The notes: generated from the letters alone by a model not told the origin. DNA of 64,000 nt from Streptomyces sp. NRRL F-5122 (GCF_001507435.1 NZ_LMWH01000059.1:1-64000); one strand, 5' to 3'; shown: positions 42,671 to 52,536, counted from the stretch's first letter. Program-made: numbers and translations.

Positions 42671-43491
42671 TGGGCCAGAAGGTAAACCCGCACGGGTTCC
42701 GGCTCGGTGTCACGACCGACTTCAAGTCGCGTTGGTACGCCGACAAGCTGTACAAGGACTACGTCAAGGAAGACGTCGCCATCCGTCGGATGATGACGTC
42801 CGGCATGGAGCGCGCCGGTATCTCCAAGGTGGAGATCGAGCGCACCCGTGACCGCGTCCGTGTGGACATCCACACCGCGCGTCCGGGCATCGTCATCGGC
42901 CGCCGTGGCGCCGAGGCCGACCGCATCCGCGGCGACCTCGAGAAGCTCACGGGCAAGCAGGTCCAGCTGAACATCCTCGAGGTCAAGAACCCCGAGACCG
43001 ACGCTCAGCTGGTGGCGCAGGCCGTTGCCGAGCAGCTCTCCTCCCGCGTCTCCTTCCGCCGCGCCATGCGCAAGAGCATGCAGTCGGCGATGAAGGCGGG
43101 CGCCAAGGGCATCAAGATCCAGTGCGGTGGCCGCCTCGGCGGCGCCGAGATGTCCCGCTCGGAGTTCTACCGCGAGGGCCGTGTGCCCCTGCACACGCTC
43201 CGCGCGAACGTGGACTACGGCTTCTTCGAGGCCAAGACGACCTTCGGCCGCATCGGTGTGAAGGTCTGGATCTACAAGGGCGATGTCAAGAACATCGCCG
43301 AGGTCCGCGCCGAGAACGCTGCCGCCCGTGCGGGTAACCGCCCGGCCCGCGGTGGCGCCGACCGCCCGGCCCGTGGTGGCCGCGGTGGCGAGCGGCGCGG
43401 TCGTAAGCCGCAGCAGGCTGCCGGCGCCGAGGCCCCCAAGGCCGAGGCTCCCGCGTCCGCTCCGGCTGAGAGCACCGGAACGGAGGCCTGA
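42670..43491 (+). CDS. rpsC: Ribosomal protein S3
   Basis: A 273-residue protein at the mRNA entry channel. It begins [20 protein letters not shown]. The KH domain carries [19 protein letters not shown], and the C-terminal domain has [30 protein letters not shown] blocks (core GGAEMSRSE). The last ~55 residues are an Arg/Gly then Ala/Pro-rich low-complexity tail typical of actinobacteria and absent from E. coli. Confidence 0.99.
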   Translation: MGQKVNPHGFRLGVTTDFKSRWYADKLYKDYVKEDVAIRRMMTSGMERAGISKVEIERTRDRVRVDIHTARPGIVIGRRGAEADRIRGDLEKLTGKQVQLNILEVKNPETDAQLVAQAVAEQLSSRVSFRRAMRKSMQSAMKAGAKGIKIQCGGRLGGAEMSRSEFYREGRVPLHTLRANVDYGFFEAKTTFGRIGVKVWIYKGDVKNIAEVRAENAAARAGNRPARGGADRPARGGRGGERRGRKPQQAAGAEAPKAEAPASAPAESTGTEA

Positions 43492-43496
43492 CCGAC

Positions 43497-43916
43497 ATGC
43501 TGATCCCCCGTAGGGTCAAGCACCGCAAGCAGCACCACCCGAAGCGCGATGGAATGGCCAAGGGTGGAACGCAGGTTGCGTTCGGCGAGTACGGCATCCA
43601 GGCGCTGACCCCGGCGTACGTGACGAACCGCCAGATCGAAGCGGCTCGTATCGCCATGACCCGTCACATCAAGCGTGGCGGCAAGGTCTGGATCAACATC
43701 TACCCGGACCGCCCGCTGACCAAGAAGCCCGCCGAGACCCGCATGGGTTCCGGTAAGGGTTCGCCGGAGTGGTGGATCGCGAACGTCAAGCCTGGTCGCG
43801 TGATGTTCGAGCTGTCCTACCCGAACGAGAAGATCGCCCGTGAGGCGCTCCTTCGTGCGGCCCACAAGCTGCCGATGAAGTGCCGGATCGTCAAGCGCGA
43901 GGCAGGTGAAGCGTGA
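43497..43916 (+). CDS. rplP: Ribosomal protein L16
   Basis: A 139-residue protein near the A-site tRNA elbow and the peptidyl-transferase centre. It begins [17 protein letters not shown] and has the diagnostic stretch [20 protein letters not shown]. Positions tied to avilamycin/evernimicin resistance are not scored here. It overlaps rpmC at TGATG. Confidence 0.99.
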   Translation: MLIPRRVKHRKQHHPKRDGMAKGGTQVAFGEYGIQALTPAYVTNRQIEAARIAMTRHIKRGGKVWINIYPDRPLTKKPAETRMGSGKGSPEWWIANVKPGRVMFELSYPNEKIAREALLRAAHKLPMKCRIVKREAGEA

Positions 43917-44140
43917 TGTCGGCCGGTACCAAGGCGTCCGAGCTGCGCGAGCTGGGCAACGAGGAGCTTCTTGGCAAGCTCCGCGAGGCCAAGGAAGAGC
44001 TGTTCAACCTCCGCTTCCAGGCGGCGACGGGACAGCTCGAGAACCACGGCCGTCTGAAGGCGGTCCGCAAGGACATCGCGCGGATCTACACCCTGATGCG
44101 CGAGCGTGAGCTGGGCATCGAAACGGTGGAGAACGCCTGA
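43916..44140 (+). CDS. rpmC: Ribosomal protein L29
   Basis: A 74-residue tunnel-exit protein next to L23. Two long helices are evident: [29 protein letters not shown] (core [16 protein letters not shown]) and [21 protein letters not shown] 43916 is preferred to GTG 43913 because it gives the standard N-terminus [13 protein letters not shown]. It overlaps both neighbours by one base. Confidence 0.98.
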   Translation: MSAGTKASELRELGNEELLGKLREAKEELFNLRFQAATGQLENHGRLKAVRKDIARIYTLMRERELGIETVENA

Positions 44141-44421
44141 TGAGCGAGAAGAACGTGACTGAGCAGACCGAGCGCAACGCCCGCAAGACCCGTGAGGGTC
44201 TGGTCGTCAGCGACAAGATGGACAAGACCGTCGTCGTCGCCGTCGAGGACCGTGTGAAGCACGCGCTGTACGGCAAGGTCCTGCGCCGTACCAACAAGCT
44301 CAAGGCGCACGACGAGCAGAACGCTGCCGGCGTCGGCGACCGCGTCCTCCTGATGGAGACGCGCAAGCTGTCCGCCTCGAAGCACTGGCGCATCGTCGAG
44401 ATCCTCGAGAAGGCGAAGTAA
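44140..44421 (+). CDS. rpsQ: Ribosomal protein S17
   Basis: A 93-residue OB-fold protein that binds helix 11 of 16S rRNA early in assembly. The core starts at [27 protein letters not shown] (diagnostic [15 protein letters not shown]). An N-terminal ten-residue acidic/polar extension precedes it. Last gene of the S10 operon; hairpins follow. Confidence 0.98.
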   Translation: MSEKNVTEQTERNARKTREGLVVSDKMDKTVVVAVEDRVKHALYGKVLRRTNKLKAHDEQNAAGVGDRVLLMETRKLSASKHWRIVEILEKAK

Positions 44422-44423
44422 CA

Positions 44424-44487
44424 AGCGGGGGCCGCACGGCCCCTGCTGACCCCCGCTGGGGGCCGCACCTCAGGGTGCCCGGCCCCC
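44424..44487 (+). terminator. Tandem hairpins after rpsQ
   Basis: AGCGGGGG (44424-44431) pairs with CCCCCGCT (44450-44457), enclosing GGGGCC-GCAC-GGCCCC. A second hairpin runs from GGGGGCCG (44458) to CGGCCCCC (ending 44487). Two GC-rich hairpins without T-tracts at the S10/spc boundary suggest termination or attenuation. Confidence 0.65.
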
Positions 44488-44522
44488 GGCGTGGGTTCCC
44501 GCCTGCAGAGGCGTAAGTAATT

Positions 44523-44542
44523 CCTGCGGTATCCCCCGCAGG
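44523..44542 (+). other. Hairpin in the rplN leader
   Basis: CCTGCGG-TATCCC-CCGCAGG, a 7-bp perfect stem 63 bp before rplN. It probably lies in the leader of the spc operon transcript; the promoter itself is not clear. Confidence 0.45.
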
Positions 44543-44605
44543 ACAGTTCCGCCAGGCTCTCCGGCCAACACCCGGAGGGAACCGGCAGACGATCAGGAGA
44601 TAGAC

Positions 44606-44974
44606 GTGATCCAGCAGGAGTCGCGACTGCGCGTCGCCGACAACACTGGTGCGAAGGAGATCCTTTGCATCCGTGTGCTCGGTGGTTCCGGTCGCCGCTA
44701 CGCGGGCATCGGTGACGTCATCGTCGCCACCGTCAAGGACGCGATCCCCGGTGGCAACGTGAAGAAGGGTGACGTCGTCAAGGCGGTCATCGTTCGCACC
44801 GTCAAGGAGCGCCGCCGTCCGGACGGCTCGTACATCCGCTTCGACGAGAACGCCGCCGTCATTCTGAAGAACGACGGCGACCCTCGCGGCACCCGCATCT
44901 TCGGCCCGGTCGGCCGTGAGCTGCGCGAGAAGAAGTTCATGAAGATCATCTCGCTCGCGCCGGAGGTGCTGTAA
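44606..44974 (+). CDS. rplN: Ribosomal protein L14
   Basis: A 122-residue protein at the subunit interface forming bridge contacts. Blocks: [39 protein letters not shown], and [24 protein letters not shown] (core [18 protein letters not shown]). GTG start with AGGAGATAG upstream. First gene of the spc operon after a 184-bp gap. Confidence 0.99.
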   Translation: MIQQESRLRVADNTGAKEILCIRVLGGSGRRYAGIGDVIVATVKDAIPGGNVKKGDVVKAVIVRTVKERRRPDGSYIRFDENAAVILKNDGDPRGTRIFGPVGRELREKKFMKIISLAPEVL

Positions 44975-44976
44975 GC

Positions 44977-45300
44977 ATGAAGATCAAGAAGGGCGACCTG
45001 GTCCAGGTCATCACCGGCAAGGACAAGGGCAAGCAGGGCAAGGTCATTGCCGCTTACCCGCGCGACGAGCGTGTCCTGGTCGAGGGTGTCAACCGGGTCA
45101 AGAAGCACACCAAGGCCGGTCCGACCGCCAGCGGTTCGCAGGCCGGCGGCATCGTGACCACCGAGGCCCCGATCCACGTGTCCAACGTTCAGCTGGTCGT
45201 GGAGAAGGACGGCAACAAGGTCGTCACGCGTGTCGGCTACCGCTTCGACGAGAACGGCAACAAGATCCGCGTTGCCAAGCGGACGGGTGAGGACATCTGA
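44977..45300 (+). CDS. rplX: Ribosomal protein L24
   Basis: A 107-residue KOW-domain protein that starts 50S assembly. It begins [25 protein letters not shown], the classical KOW motif, followed by [14 protein letters not shown]. Two bases separate it from rplN, and it overlaps rplE by one base. Confidence 0.98.
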   Translation: MKIKKGDLVQVITGKDKGKQGKVIAAYPRDERVLVEGVNRVKKHTKAGPTASGSQAGGIVTTEAPIHVSNVQLVVEKDGNKVVTRVGYRFDENGNKIRVAKRTGEDI

Positions 45301-45857
45301 TGGCTACCACCACCACTCCGCGTCTGAAGCAGAAGTACCGCGAGGAGATCGCGGGCAAGCTGCGTGACGAGTTCAAGTACGAGAACGTCATGCAGATCCC
45401 CGGCCTCGTCAAGATCGTGGTCAACATGGGTGTGGGCGACGCCGCCCGCGACTCCAAGCTGATCGAGGGCGCCATCCGCGACCTCACCACGATCACCGGT
45501 CAGAAGCCGGCCGTCACCAAGGCCCGCAAGTCCATCGCGCAGTTCAAGCTGCGTGAGGGTCAGCCGATCGGTGCCCACGTCACGCTTCGTGGCGACCGCA
45601 TGTGGGAGTTCCTGGACCGCACCCTGTCGCTCGCGCTGCCGCGCATCCGCGACTTCCGCGGTCTGTCCCCCAAGCAGTTCGACGGCCGTGGCAACTACAC
45701 CTTCGGTCTCACGGAGCAGGTCATGTTCCACGAGATCGACCAGGACAAGATCGACCGTGTCCGGGGTATGGACATCACCGTGGTCACCACGGCGACCAAC
45801 GACGCTGAGGGCCGCGCGCTCCTTCGTCACCTCGGCTTCCCGTTCAAGGAGGCGTGA
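45300..45857 (+). CDS. rplE: Ribosomal protein L5
   Basis: A 185-residue 5S rRNA-binding protein of the central protuberance. Diagnostic regions: [43 protein letters not shown], and [23 protein letters not shown] (core [11 protein letters not shown]). The C-terminus [19 protein letters not shown] is standard. Confidence 0.99.
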   Translation: MATTTTPRLKQKYREEIAGKLRDEFKYENVMQIPGLVKIVVNMGVGDAARDSKLIEGAIRDLTTITGQKPAVTKARKSIAQFKLREGQPIGAHVTLRGDRMWEFLDRTLSLALPRIRDFRGLSPKQFDGRGNYTFGLTEQVMFHEIDQDKIDRVRGMDITVVTTATNDAEGRALLRHLGFPFKEA

Positions 45858-45862
45858 GCGAG

Positions 45863-46048
45863 ATGGCGAAGAAGGCTCTGATCGCGAAGGCTGCTCGTAA
45901 GCCCAAGTTCGGTGTGCGCAGCTACACCCGCTGCCAGCGCTGCGGTCGTCCGCACTCCGTGTACCGCAAGTTCGGCCTGTGCCGCGTGTGCCTTCGTGAG
46001 ATGGCTCACCGTGGCGAGCTGCCGGGCGTGACCAAGAGCTCCTGGTAA
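45863..46048 (+). CDS. rpsN: Ribosomal protein S14, zinc-binding type Z
   Basis: A 61-residue short S14 with the zinc ribbon C-QR-C ... C-RV-C ([20 protein letters not shown], then [21 protein letters not shown]). This is the zinc-containing housekeeping form; Streptomyces often carry a longer zinc-free paralogue elsewhere. ATG 45863 with GGAGG ten bases upstream was chosen over GTG 45854, which would overlap rplE. Confidence 0.98.
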   Translation: MAKKALIAKAARKPKFGVRSYTRCQRCGRPHSVYRKFGLCRVCLREMAHRGELPGVTKSSW

Positions 46049-46257
46049 CAGCCCTATTGGGTTGATGCAGGGCTCTCGGTAAGCATCTGGGTCGGCAGGC
46101 GGCCCAACTCACATGCATTAGGCTTGTGGGGTTGGGCGTCTGTCGCCCGTACGACTTACTACGCCGTAGGTCCACCGCGCCGCACCCGTCCCGTCTCGGA
46201 TCGGGGAGAGGGATGGCGCACCAGGAAACCCCGGCGAGAGAGGCCGAAGGCCAATTC

Positions 46258-46656
46258 ATGACCATGACTGATCCGATCGCAGACATGCTTACGCGTCTGC
46301 GGAACGCGAACTCGGCATACCACGACTCCGTGACGATGCCGGCATCGAAGATCAAGTCGCACATCGCGGAGATCCTCCAGCAGGAGGGCTTCATCACGGG
46401 CTGGAAGGTCGAGGACGCCGAGGTCGGCAAGAACCTCGTTCTCGAGCTGAAGTTCGGCCCGAACCGTGAGCGCTCCATCGCGGGCATCAAGCGGATCTCC
46501 AAGCCCGGTCTCCGGGTGTACGCGAAGTCCACCAACCTGCCGAAGGTGCTCGGCGGCCTCGGCGTGGCGATCATCTCCACGTCCCACGGGCTCCTCACCG
46601 ACAAGCAGGCCGGCAAGAAGGGCGTAGGCGGAGAAGTCCTCGCCTACGTCTGGTAA
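46258..46656 (+). CDS. rpsH: Ribosomal protein S8
   Basis: A 132-residue primary 16S rRNA-binding protein; in E. coli it represses the spc operon. It begins [23 protein letters not shown] and ends [23 protein letters not shown] 209-bp gap separates it from rpsN, much wider than elsewhere in the operon. The gap holds no gene I can support and no convincing promoter. Its in-frame upstream extension to 46126 lacks family character. Confidence 0.98.
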   Translation: MTMTDPIADMLTRLRNANSAYHDSVTMPASKIKSHIAEILQQEGFITGWKVEDAEVGKNLVLELKFGPNRERSIAGIKRISKPGLRVYAKSTNLPKVLGGLGVAIISTSHGLLTDKQAGKKGVGGEVLAYVW

Positions 46657-46680
46657 CGGAAGGGAACGGAGGAAACAGCT

Positions 46681-47220
46681 ATGTCGCGCATCGGCAAGCT
46701 CCCCATCGCGGTTCCCGCCGGCGTGGACGTCACCATCGACGGCAGCACGGTCTCGGTCAAGGGCCCCAAGGGCACGCTGACCCACACCGTCGTGGCGCCG
46801 ATCGAGATCGCCAAGGGTGAGGACGGCGTTCTGCACGTCACCCGCCCCAACGACGAGCGTCAGAACAAGGCCCTGCACGGCCTGTCCCGCACGCTGGTGG
46901 CGAACATGATCACCGGCGTGACCCAGGGTTACGTGAAGAAGCTCGAGATCAGCGGTGTCGGTTACCGCGTGACCGCCAAGGGCTCGAACCTCGAGTTCGC
47001 GCTCGGCTACAGCCACCCGATCACCGTCGAGGCCCCCGAGGGCATCACCTTCAAGGTGGAGGCCCCCACCCGTTTCTCGGTCGAGGGCATCGACAAGCAG
47101 AAGGTCGGCGAGGTTGCGGCCAACATCCGCAAGCTGCGCAAGCCCGACCCGTACAAGGCCAAGGGCGTCAAGTACGAGGGCGAAGTCATCCGCCGCAAGG
47201 TCGGAAAGGCGGGTAAGTAA
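46681..47220 (+). CDS. rplF: Ribosomal protein L6
   Basis: A 179-residue protein near the sarcin-ricin loop and factor-binding site. It begins [17 protein letters not shown], contains [10 protein letters not shown], and carries the C-terminal signature [19 protein letters not shown] (core PDPYKAKG). GGAGGAAA precedes the ATG. Confidence 0.99.
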   Translation: MSRIGKLPIAVPAGVDVTIDGSTVSVKGPKGTLTHTVVAPIEIAKGEDGVLHVTRPNDERQNKALHGLSRTLVANMITGVTQGYVKKLEISGVGYRVTAKGSNLEFALGYSHPITVEAPEGITFKVEAPTRFSVEGIDKQKVGEVAANIRKLRKPDPYKAKGVKYEGEVIRRKVGKAGK

Positions 47221-47223
47221 GCC

Positions 47224-47607
47224 ATGGCATACGGACAGAAGATCCTCAAGGGCGACGCCTACAAGCGCGCCGCGATCAAGCGCCGTCACATCCGGATCCG
47301 CAAGCGGATCTCGGGTACGGCGGAGCGTCCGCGTCTGGTCGTGACCCGCTCCAACCGCCACATCGTGGCGCAGGTGATCGACGACCTCAAGGGCCACACC
47401 CTGGCATCGGCGTCCACGCTGGACACCTCGGTCCGTGGTGGCGAGGGCGACAAGTCCGCGCAGGCCAAGCAGGTCGGCGCCCTGGTCGCCGAGCGCGCCA
47501 AGGCCGCCGGTGTCGAGGCTGTCGTGTTCGACCGTGGTGGCAACCAGTACGCCGGGCGCATCGCCGCCCTGGCGGACGCCGCCCGCGAAGCCGGGCTCAA
47601 GTTCTGA
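47224..47607 (+). CDS. rplR: Ribosomal protein L18
   Basis: A 127-residue 5S rRNA-binding protein. Segments: [29 protein letters not shown] (core [10 protein letters not shown]), and the ending [26 protein letters not shown] (core [12 protein letters not shown]). Three bases after rplF. Confidence 0.98.
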   Translation: MAYGQKILKGDAYKRAAIKRRHIRIRKRISGTAERPRLVVTRSNRHIVAQVIDDLKGHTLASASTLDTSVRGGEGDKSAQAKQVGALVAERAKAAGVEAVVFDRGGNQYAGRIAALADAAREAGLKF

Positions 47608-47646
47608 GCCTGCCGTAGCTAGCGGAAACAGAGAGAGGTAATTCCA

Positions 47647-48252
47647 ATGGCTGGACCCCAGCGCCGCGGTGGCGGTGCCGGTGGCGGCGAGCGGCGGGAC
47701 CGGAAGGGCCGTGACGGCGGCGCTGCTGCCGCCGAGAAGACCGCGTACGTTGAGCGCGTTGTCGCGATCAACCGCGTCGCCAAGGTTGTGAAGGGTGGTC
47801 GTCGCTTCAGCTTCACCGCGCTGGTCGTGGTGGGCGACGGTGACGGCACCGTGGGTGTCGGATACGGCAAGGCCAAGGAGGTGCCGGCCGCCATCGCCAA
47901 GGGCGTTGAGGAGGCCAAGAAGCACTTCTTCAAGGTCCCGCGTATCCAGGGCACCATCCCGCACCCGATCCAGGGTGAGAAGGCTGCCGGCGTCGTGCTC
48001 CTGAAGCCCGCGTCGCCCGGTACCGGTGTTATCGCCGGTGGTCCGGTGCGTGCCGTGCTCGAGTGCGCCGGTATCCACGACGTGCTGTCGAAGTCGCTCG
48101 GCTCCGACAACGCGATCAACATCGTGCACGCGACCGTGGCGGCCCTGAAGGGCCTGCAGCGTCCCGAGGAGATCGCGGCCCGCCGTGGTCTGCCGCTCGA
48201 GGACGTCGCCCCCGCGGCCCTGCTGCGGGCGCGTGCCGGGGCGGGTGCGTAA
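47647..48252 (+). CDS. rpsE: Ribosomal protein S5
   Basis: A 201-residue protein at the mRNA entry side affecting accuracy and helicase activity; the spectinomycin-related loop lies around [16 protein letters not shown] ([10 protein letters not shown]). The core domain has [18 protein letters not shown]-terminal Gly/Arg-rich (~30 residues) and C-terminal Ala/Arg extensions are actinobacterial additions. GAGAGAGG precedes the ATG. Confidence 0.98.
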   Translation: MAGPQRRGGGAGGGERRDRKGRDGGAAAAEKTAYVERVVAINRVAKVVKGGRRFSFTALVVVGDGDGTVGVGYGKAKEVPAAIAKGVEEAKKHFFKVPRIQGTIPHPIQGEKAAGVVLLKPASPGTGVIAGGPVRAVLECAGIHDVLSKSLGSDNAINIVHATVAALKGLQRPEEIAARRGLPLEDVAPAALLRARAGAGA

Positions 48253-48254
48253 TC

Positions 48255-48437
48255 ATGGCGCAGCTCAAGATCACGCAGGTCAAGTCCTACATCGGCAGCA
48301 AGCAGAACCACCGCGACACCCTGCGTTCCCTGGGCCTCAAGCGCCTGGGTGACGTGGTCGTCAAGGAGGACCGTCCCGAGTTCCGCGGCATGGTGCACAC
48401 CGTCCGCCACCTCGTGTCGGTCGAGGAGGTCGACTGA
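48255..48437 (+). CDS. rpmD: Ribosomal protein L30
   Basis: A 60-residue small protein of the large subunit. The sequence [19 protein letters not shown] followed by [20 protein letters not shown] is the bacterial L30 pattern. The ATG is two bases after the rpsE stop. Present here as in most actinobacteria, though dispensable in some lineages. Confidence 0.97.
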   Translation: MAQLKITQVKSYIGSKQNHRDTLRSLGLKRLGDVVVKEDRPEFRGMVHTVRHLVSVEEVD

Positions 48438-48439
48438 TC

Positions 48440-48895
48440 ATGGCGGAGCAGAACCCGCTCAAGATCCACAACCTCCGTCCCGCCCCGGGCGCCAAGACCG
48501 CCAAGACCCGTGTGGGTCGTGGTGAGGCGTCCAAGGGTAAGACGGCCGGTCGTGGTACGAAGGGCACGAAGGCCCGCTACCAGGTTCCGGAGCGCTTCGA
48601 GGGTGGCCAGATGCCGCTCCACATGCGCCTCCCGAAGCTGAAGGGCTTCAAGAACCCGTTCAAGACCGAGTACCAGGTCGTGAACCTCGACAAGCTGGCC
48701 GCGCTCTACCCCGAGGGTGGCGAGGTCACCGTCGAGGGTCTGGTGGCCAAGGGTGCCGTTCGCAAGAACGCGCTCGTCAAGGTCCTCGGGCAGGGCGAGA
48801 TCTCCGTGGCGCTGCAGGTGACGGTCGACGCCGTCTCCGGCTCCGCCAAGGAGAAGATCACCGCCGCCGGCGGTACCGTCACCGAGCTCGTCTGA
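48440..48895 (+). CDS. rplO: Ribosomal protein L15
   Basis: A 151-residue late-assembly 50S protein with a long basic N-terminal arm. Segments: [13 protein letters not shown], the Gly/Lys-rich [19 protein letters not shown], and [18 protein letters not shown] (core [12 protein letters not shown]). Last gene of the spc ribosomal block before the hairpin and secY. Confidence 0.99.
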   Translation: MAEQNPLKIHNLRPAPGAKTAKTRVGRGEASKGKTAGRGTKGTKARYQVPERFEGGQMPLHMRLPKLKGFKNPFKTEYQVVNLDKLAALYPEGGEVTVEGLVAKGAVRKNALVKVLGQGEISVALQVTVDAVSGSAKEKITAAGGTVTELV

Positions 48896-48919
48896 GAATT
48901 TCGGGCGTCTCGATGACCT

Positions 48920-48971
48920 GAACGATCCCGGCCGGGGATATCCCACATGGGGTATCCCCGGTTGGTCGTTC
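48920..48971 (+). terminator. Large hairpin between rplO and secY
   Basis: Nested arms GAACGA/TCGTTC and CCGGGGATA/TATCCCCGG with CCC/GGG inside. It begins 25 bp after rplO and has no T-tract. It probably lowers read-through from the very active ribosomal genes into secY. A candidate -10 TAAGGT (48992) follows, with a poor -35. Confidence 0.65.
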
Positions 48972-49136
48972 CAAGGGAGCAGTCTCGCCGGTAAGGTGGC
49001 CTGCACTGCCAACTTTCACAGGGTGCCGCGGTTCGGGCACTCAGGGCGGCAGTCAGCCGTTACCCAAGTCGTTGTTCAGTCGGATACTCAAGACCGTCAC
49101 CCTTGACGCAGACGCGCGGGGGTCGCAGGAGGCACC

Positions 49137-50450
49137 GTGCTCACCGCGTTCGCCCGGGCGTTCAGGACGCCCGACCTGCGCAAGAAGCTGCTCTTCACGC
49201 TCGGCATCATCGTGGTGTACCGGGTCGGTACGCACATTCCGATCCCGGGCGTCGACTACAAGAGCGTCCAGACGTGTATCGACGTCGCCAAGGGCAACCA
49301 GGGCCTGTTCGGTCTGGTCAACATGTTCAGCGGTGGCGCGCTGCTGCAGATCACGATCTTCGCACTGGGCATCATGCCGTACATCACGGCGAGCATCATT
49401 CTCCAGCTGCTGACCGTGGTCATTCCGCGCCTGGAAGCCCTCAAGAAGGAGGGCCAGGCGGGCACGACGAAGATCACGCAGTACACCCGTTACCTGACGG
49501 TGGCCCTCGCGATCCTCCAGGGCACCGGCCTGGTGGCGACCGCCCGCAGCGGCGCGCTGTTCTCGGGCTGCCCGGTGGCGACCTCGATCGTCCCCGACCA
49601 GTCGATCTTCACGACCATCACGATGGTCGTCGTCATGACCGCCGGTACGGCCGTCGTCATGTGGCTCGGTGAGCTGATCACCGACCGCGGCATCGGCAAC
49701 GGCATGTCCATTCTGATGTTCATCTCGATCGCCGCGACCTTCCCGTCCGCGCTGTGGGCGATCAAGAAGCAGGGCACCCTGGCCGGGGGCTGGATCGAGT
49801 TCGGCACCGTCATCCTCGTCGGCCTCGTCATGGTCGGCCTGGTCGTCTTCGTCGAGCAGGCTCAGCGACGCATCCCGGTCCAGTACGCGAAGCGCATGAT
49901 CGGCCGGCGTTCCTACGGCGGGACCTCGACCTACATCCCGCTGAAGGTGAACCAGGCGGGTGTGATCCCCGTCATCTTCGCGTCGTCGCTGCTGTACATC
50001 CCGGCCCTGATCGCGCAGTTCTCCGGGGGTAATTCCGGGTGGAAAGCCTGGATCCAGCAGAACCTGACCAAGGGCGACCACCCGATTTACATCACTATGT
50101 ACTTCTTGCTGATTGTTTTCTTCGCGTTCTTCTACGTGGCCATCTCGTTCAACCCCGAGGAAGTCGCGGACAACATGAAGAAGTATGGTGGCTTCATCCC
50201 TGGCATCCGGGCCGGTCGGCCCACTGCTGAGTACCTCTCGTACGTGCTCAACCGGATCACTTGGCCGGGATCGCTGTACCTGGGTCTGATTGCTCTCGTA
50301 CCGACAGTGGCGTTGGTTGGCTTCGGGGCGAGCCAGAACTTCCCGTTCGGCGGAACCAGCATCCTGATCATCGTGGGTGTCGGTCTCGAGACGGTGAAGC
50401 AGATCGAGAGCCAGCTCCAGCAGCGCAATTACGAAGGGTTCCTCCGCTGA
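49137..50450 (+). CDS. secY: Preprotein translocase subunit SecY
   Basis: A 437-residue channel-forming protein with ten membrane helices. It begins MLTAFARAFRTPDLRKKLLFTLGIIVVYRVGTHIPIPGVD (core YRVGTHIPIPGVD). Signatures include GIMPYITASIILQLL, TDRGIGNGMSILMFI, and the cytoplasmic loop RRSYGGTSTYIPLKVNQAGVIPVIFASSLL (core KVNQAGVIPVIFA). The GTG start has AGGAGG upstream; TGATG overlaps adk. Confidence 0.99.
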   Translation: MLTAFARAFRTPDLRKKLLFTLGIIVVYRVGTHIPIPGVDYKSVQTCIDVAKGNQGLFGLVNMFSGGALLQITIFALGIMPYITASIILQLLTVVIPRLEALKKEGQAGTTKITQYTRYLTVALAILQGTGLVATARSGALFSGCPVATSIVPDQSIFTTITMVVVMTAGTAVVMWLGELITDRGIGNGMSILMFISIAATFPSALWAIKKQGTLAGGWIEFGTVILVGLVMVGLVVFVEQAQRRIPVQYAKRMIGRRSYGGTSTYIPLKVNQAGVIPVIFASSLLYIPALIAQFSGGNSGWKAWIQQNLTKGDHPIYITMYFLLIVFFAFFYVAISFNPEEVADNMKKYGGFIPGIRAGRPTAEYLSYVLNRITWPGSLYLGLIALVPTVALVGFGASQNFPFGGTSILIIVGVGLETVKQIESQLQQRNYEGFLR

Positions 50451-51112
50451 TGCGAATCGTCCTCGTCGGGCCGCCCGGTGCCGGGAAGGGAACGCAGGCC
50501 GCGTTCCTCGCCAAGAACCTGTCGATCCCGCACATCTCCACGGGCGACCTGTTCCGCGCCAACATCAGCCGGCAGACGGACCTTGGCAAACTCGCGAAGT
50601 CCTACATGGACCGCGGTGAGCTGGTTCCCGACGAGGTCACCATCGCGATGGCCAAGGACCGCATGGAGCAGCCCGACGCGAAGAACGGCTTTCTCCTGGA
50701 CGGCTTCCCTCGCAATGTGAAGCAGGCCGAGGCGCTGGACGAGATGCTCAGGACCGAGGGCATGAAGCTGGACGCGGTCCTCGACCTCGAGGTGCCCGAG
50801 GAAGAGGTCGTCAAGCGCATCGCGGGACGTCGCGTCTGCCGCAACGACTCGGCGCACGTCTTCCATGTGTCGTACAAGCCGGCCAAGCAGGAAGGCGTCT
50901 GCGACGTCTGCGGCGGCGAGCTCTACCAGCGCGACGACGACTCCGAGGAGACCGTCCGCAAGCGGCTCGAGGTCTACCACACGCAGACCGAGCCGATCAT
51001 CGACTACTACAAGTCGCAGGGCCTGGTGGTCACGATCTCCGCGCTCGGCAAGGTGGAGGACGTCACCCAGCGCGCGATGGAGGCGCTCCAGCAGAAGGAC
51101 GGCGCCAAGTAG
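50450..51112 (+). CDS. adk: Adenylate kinase
   Basis: A 220-residue enzyme for ATP + AMP = 2 ADP. P-loop GPPGAGKGT is at residues 8-16, AMP-binding STGDLFR follows, and DGFPRN is in place. The long-type LID contains C-RND near 130 and C-DV-C after it, so three Cys plus an Asp occupy the usual four-ligand zinc site. Whether zinc is bound is not certain. Translationally coupled to secY, as is common. A terminator follows. Confidence 0.98.
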   Translation: MRIVLVGPPGAGKGTQAAFLAKNLSIPHISTGDLFRANISRQTDLGKLAKSYMDRGELVPDEVTIAMAKDRMEQPDAKNGFLLDGFPRNVKQAEALDEMLRTEGMKLDAVLDLEVPEEEVVKRIAGRRVCRNDSAHVFHVSYKPAKQEGVCDVCGGELYQRDDDSEETVRKRLEVYHTQTEPIIDYYKSQGLVVTISALGKVEDVTQRAMEALQQKDGAK

Positions 51113-51128
51113 TCGCTTCCGGCACACA

Positions 51129-51159
51129 CGGCCGCGGTTCCCTCCGGGAGCCGCGGCCG
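51129..51159 (+). terminator. Terminator after adk
   Basis: A 14-bp stem with one G-T wobble (51129-51142 with 51146-51159) and a 3-base loop, 17 bp after the stop. Confidence 0.75.
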
Positions 51160-51246
51160 AGCTGTGAGCGGTGATGGGCGGTCCGGCGCGCCCGTATCGT
51201 TGAAGAAGTCCGTGTTTCTCTCCGGTCCAGAAAGGCCGCAGTCGTC

Positions 51247-52083
51247 ATGGTGCAGATCAAGACCCCCGAGCAGATCGCCAGGATGCGTGAGGCGGGGCTG
51301 GTCGTCGCCGCCGTGCACGCGGCCACGCGCGAGGCGGCCGTGCCGGGCGCCACGACGAAGGACCTGGACGAGGTCGCCCGCAAGGTTCTCGCGGAGCACG
51401 GGGCCAAGCCGAACTTCCTCGGGTACGGCGGTTTCCCCGCCACCATCTGCACCTCGGTGAACGAGGTCGTCGTCCACGGCATCCCGTCCGAGGAGGTCGT
51501 GCTCAAGGACGGGGACATCATCTCCATCGACGCCGGCGCCATCGTCGACGGCTGGCACGGCGACGCCGCCTACACGGCGTTCGTGGGGTCCGGTCACGCT
51601 CCGGAGCTGGTCGAGCTCTCCCGGGTGACCGAGGAGTCCATGTGGGCCGGGATCGCCGCCATGAAGCAGGGCAACCGCCTGGTCGACGTCTCCCGGGCCA
51701 TCGAGACCTACATCCGCAGGCAGCCGAAGCCCGGTGGCGGCAAGTACGGGATCATCGAGGACTACGGCGGGCACGGCATCGGAACCGAGATGCACATGGA
51801 CCCCCATCTGCTGAACTACGTGGACCGCCGCCGTGGCAAGGGCCCCAAGCTGGTCCCCGGGTTCTGCCTGGCCATCGAGCCGATGGTGTCCCTGGGCACC
51901 CCGAAGACGGACGTCCTCGAGGACGACTGGACCGTCATCACCACCGACGGCACCTGGTCCTCGCACTGGGAGCACTCCGTCGCCCTGACCGAACAGGGCC
52001 CGCTGGTGCTGACGTCCCCCGACGGGGGCAGGGCCAAGCTCGCCGAGTACGGCGTGACGGCCGCGCCGGACCCGCTCGCCTGA
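51247..52083 (+). CDS. map: Methionine aminopeptidase, type I
   Basis: A 278-residue dinuclear-metal enzyme that removes N-terminal Met from nascent proteins. Ligands appear in order: VVHGIPS (His), SIDAGAIVDGWHGD (two Asp), GHGIGTEMH (His), AIEPM (Glu) and HWEHSV (Glu). It lacks the N-terminal SH3-binding/zinc-finger extension of some paralogues, so it is the short secY-operon form. The likely ribosome binding site AGAAAGG is 13 bases upstream of the ATG, which is long. Confidence 0.98.
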   Translation: MVQIKTPEQIARMREAGLVVAAVHAATREAAVPGATTKDLDEVARKVLAEHGAKPNFLGYGGFPATICTSVNEVVVHGIPSEEVVLKDGDIISIDAGAIVDGWHGDAAYTAFVGSGHAPELVELSRVTEESMWAGIAAMKQGNRLVDVSRAIETYIRRQPKPGGGKYGIIEDYGGHGIGTEMHMDPHLLNYVDRRRGKGPKLVPGFCLAIEPMVSLGTPKTDVLEDDWTVITTDGTWSSHWEHSVALTEQGPLVLTSPDGGRAKLAEYGVTAAPDPLA

Positions 52084-52170
52084 GAGCCGGTGCCGGACAG
52101 GCCCCTGCCCGCATGATGATCTCGGACATGGGGCAGACTTCCGCGATTCGTCTTTCCGAGAGGCCTGACG

Positions 52171-52176
52171 TAGACT
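52171..52176 (+). promoter_or_regulatory. Candidate -10 of the infA promoter
   Basis: TAGACT is followed by an 80-base leader to infA. The -35 is weak (TTCGTC, 18 bp upstream). It would make infA the start of the alpha-type operon. Confidence 0.45.
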
Positions 52177-52255
52177 GACTCGTCGGCTCTCGTGCATCCG
52201 CATGTCCGCATGCGGGACCGGAGCCGATCAAGGTAGTCGATTCGAAGGGCGAAGC

Positions 52256-52477
52256 GTGGCCAAGAAGCAAGGTGCCATCGAGATCGAGGGCACTGTCGTC
52301 GAGTCTCTTCCGAACGCCATGTTCAAGGTCGAGCTCCAGAACGGCCACCAGGTCCTGGCACACATCAGCGGCAAGATGCGTATGCACTACATCCGCATTC
52401 TCCCTGACGACCGGGTCGTGGTGGAGCTTTCTCCGTACGACCTGACGCGTGGCCGGATCGTCTACCGCTACAAGTAG
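52256..52477 (+). CDS. infA: Translation initiation factor IF-1
   Basis: A 73-residue OB-fold factor that occupies the 30S A site during initiation. Sequence landmarks: [46 protein letters not shown] ([26 protein letters not shown]; core [12 protein letters not shown]). The GTG start has CGAAGGG upstream. The in-frame ATG 54 bases earlier gives an unlikely extension. Confidence 0.99.
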   Translation: MAKKQGAIEIEGTVVESLPNAMFKVELQNGHQVLAHISGKMRMHYIRILPDDRVVVELSPYDLTRGRIVYRYK

Positions 52478-52536
52478 ATCTTGCCGGTACCCCGTCTCCA
52501 CGGGGTGGTGGCACTGACCCGGAGAACCTCACATCC

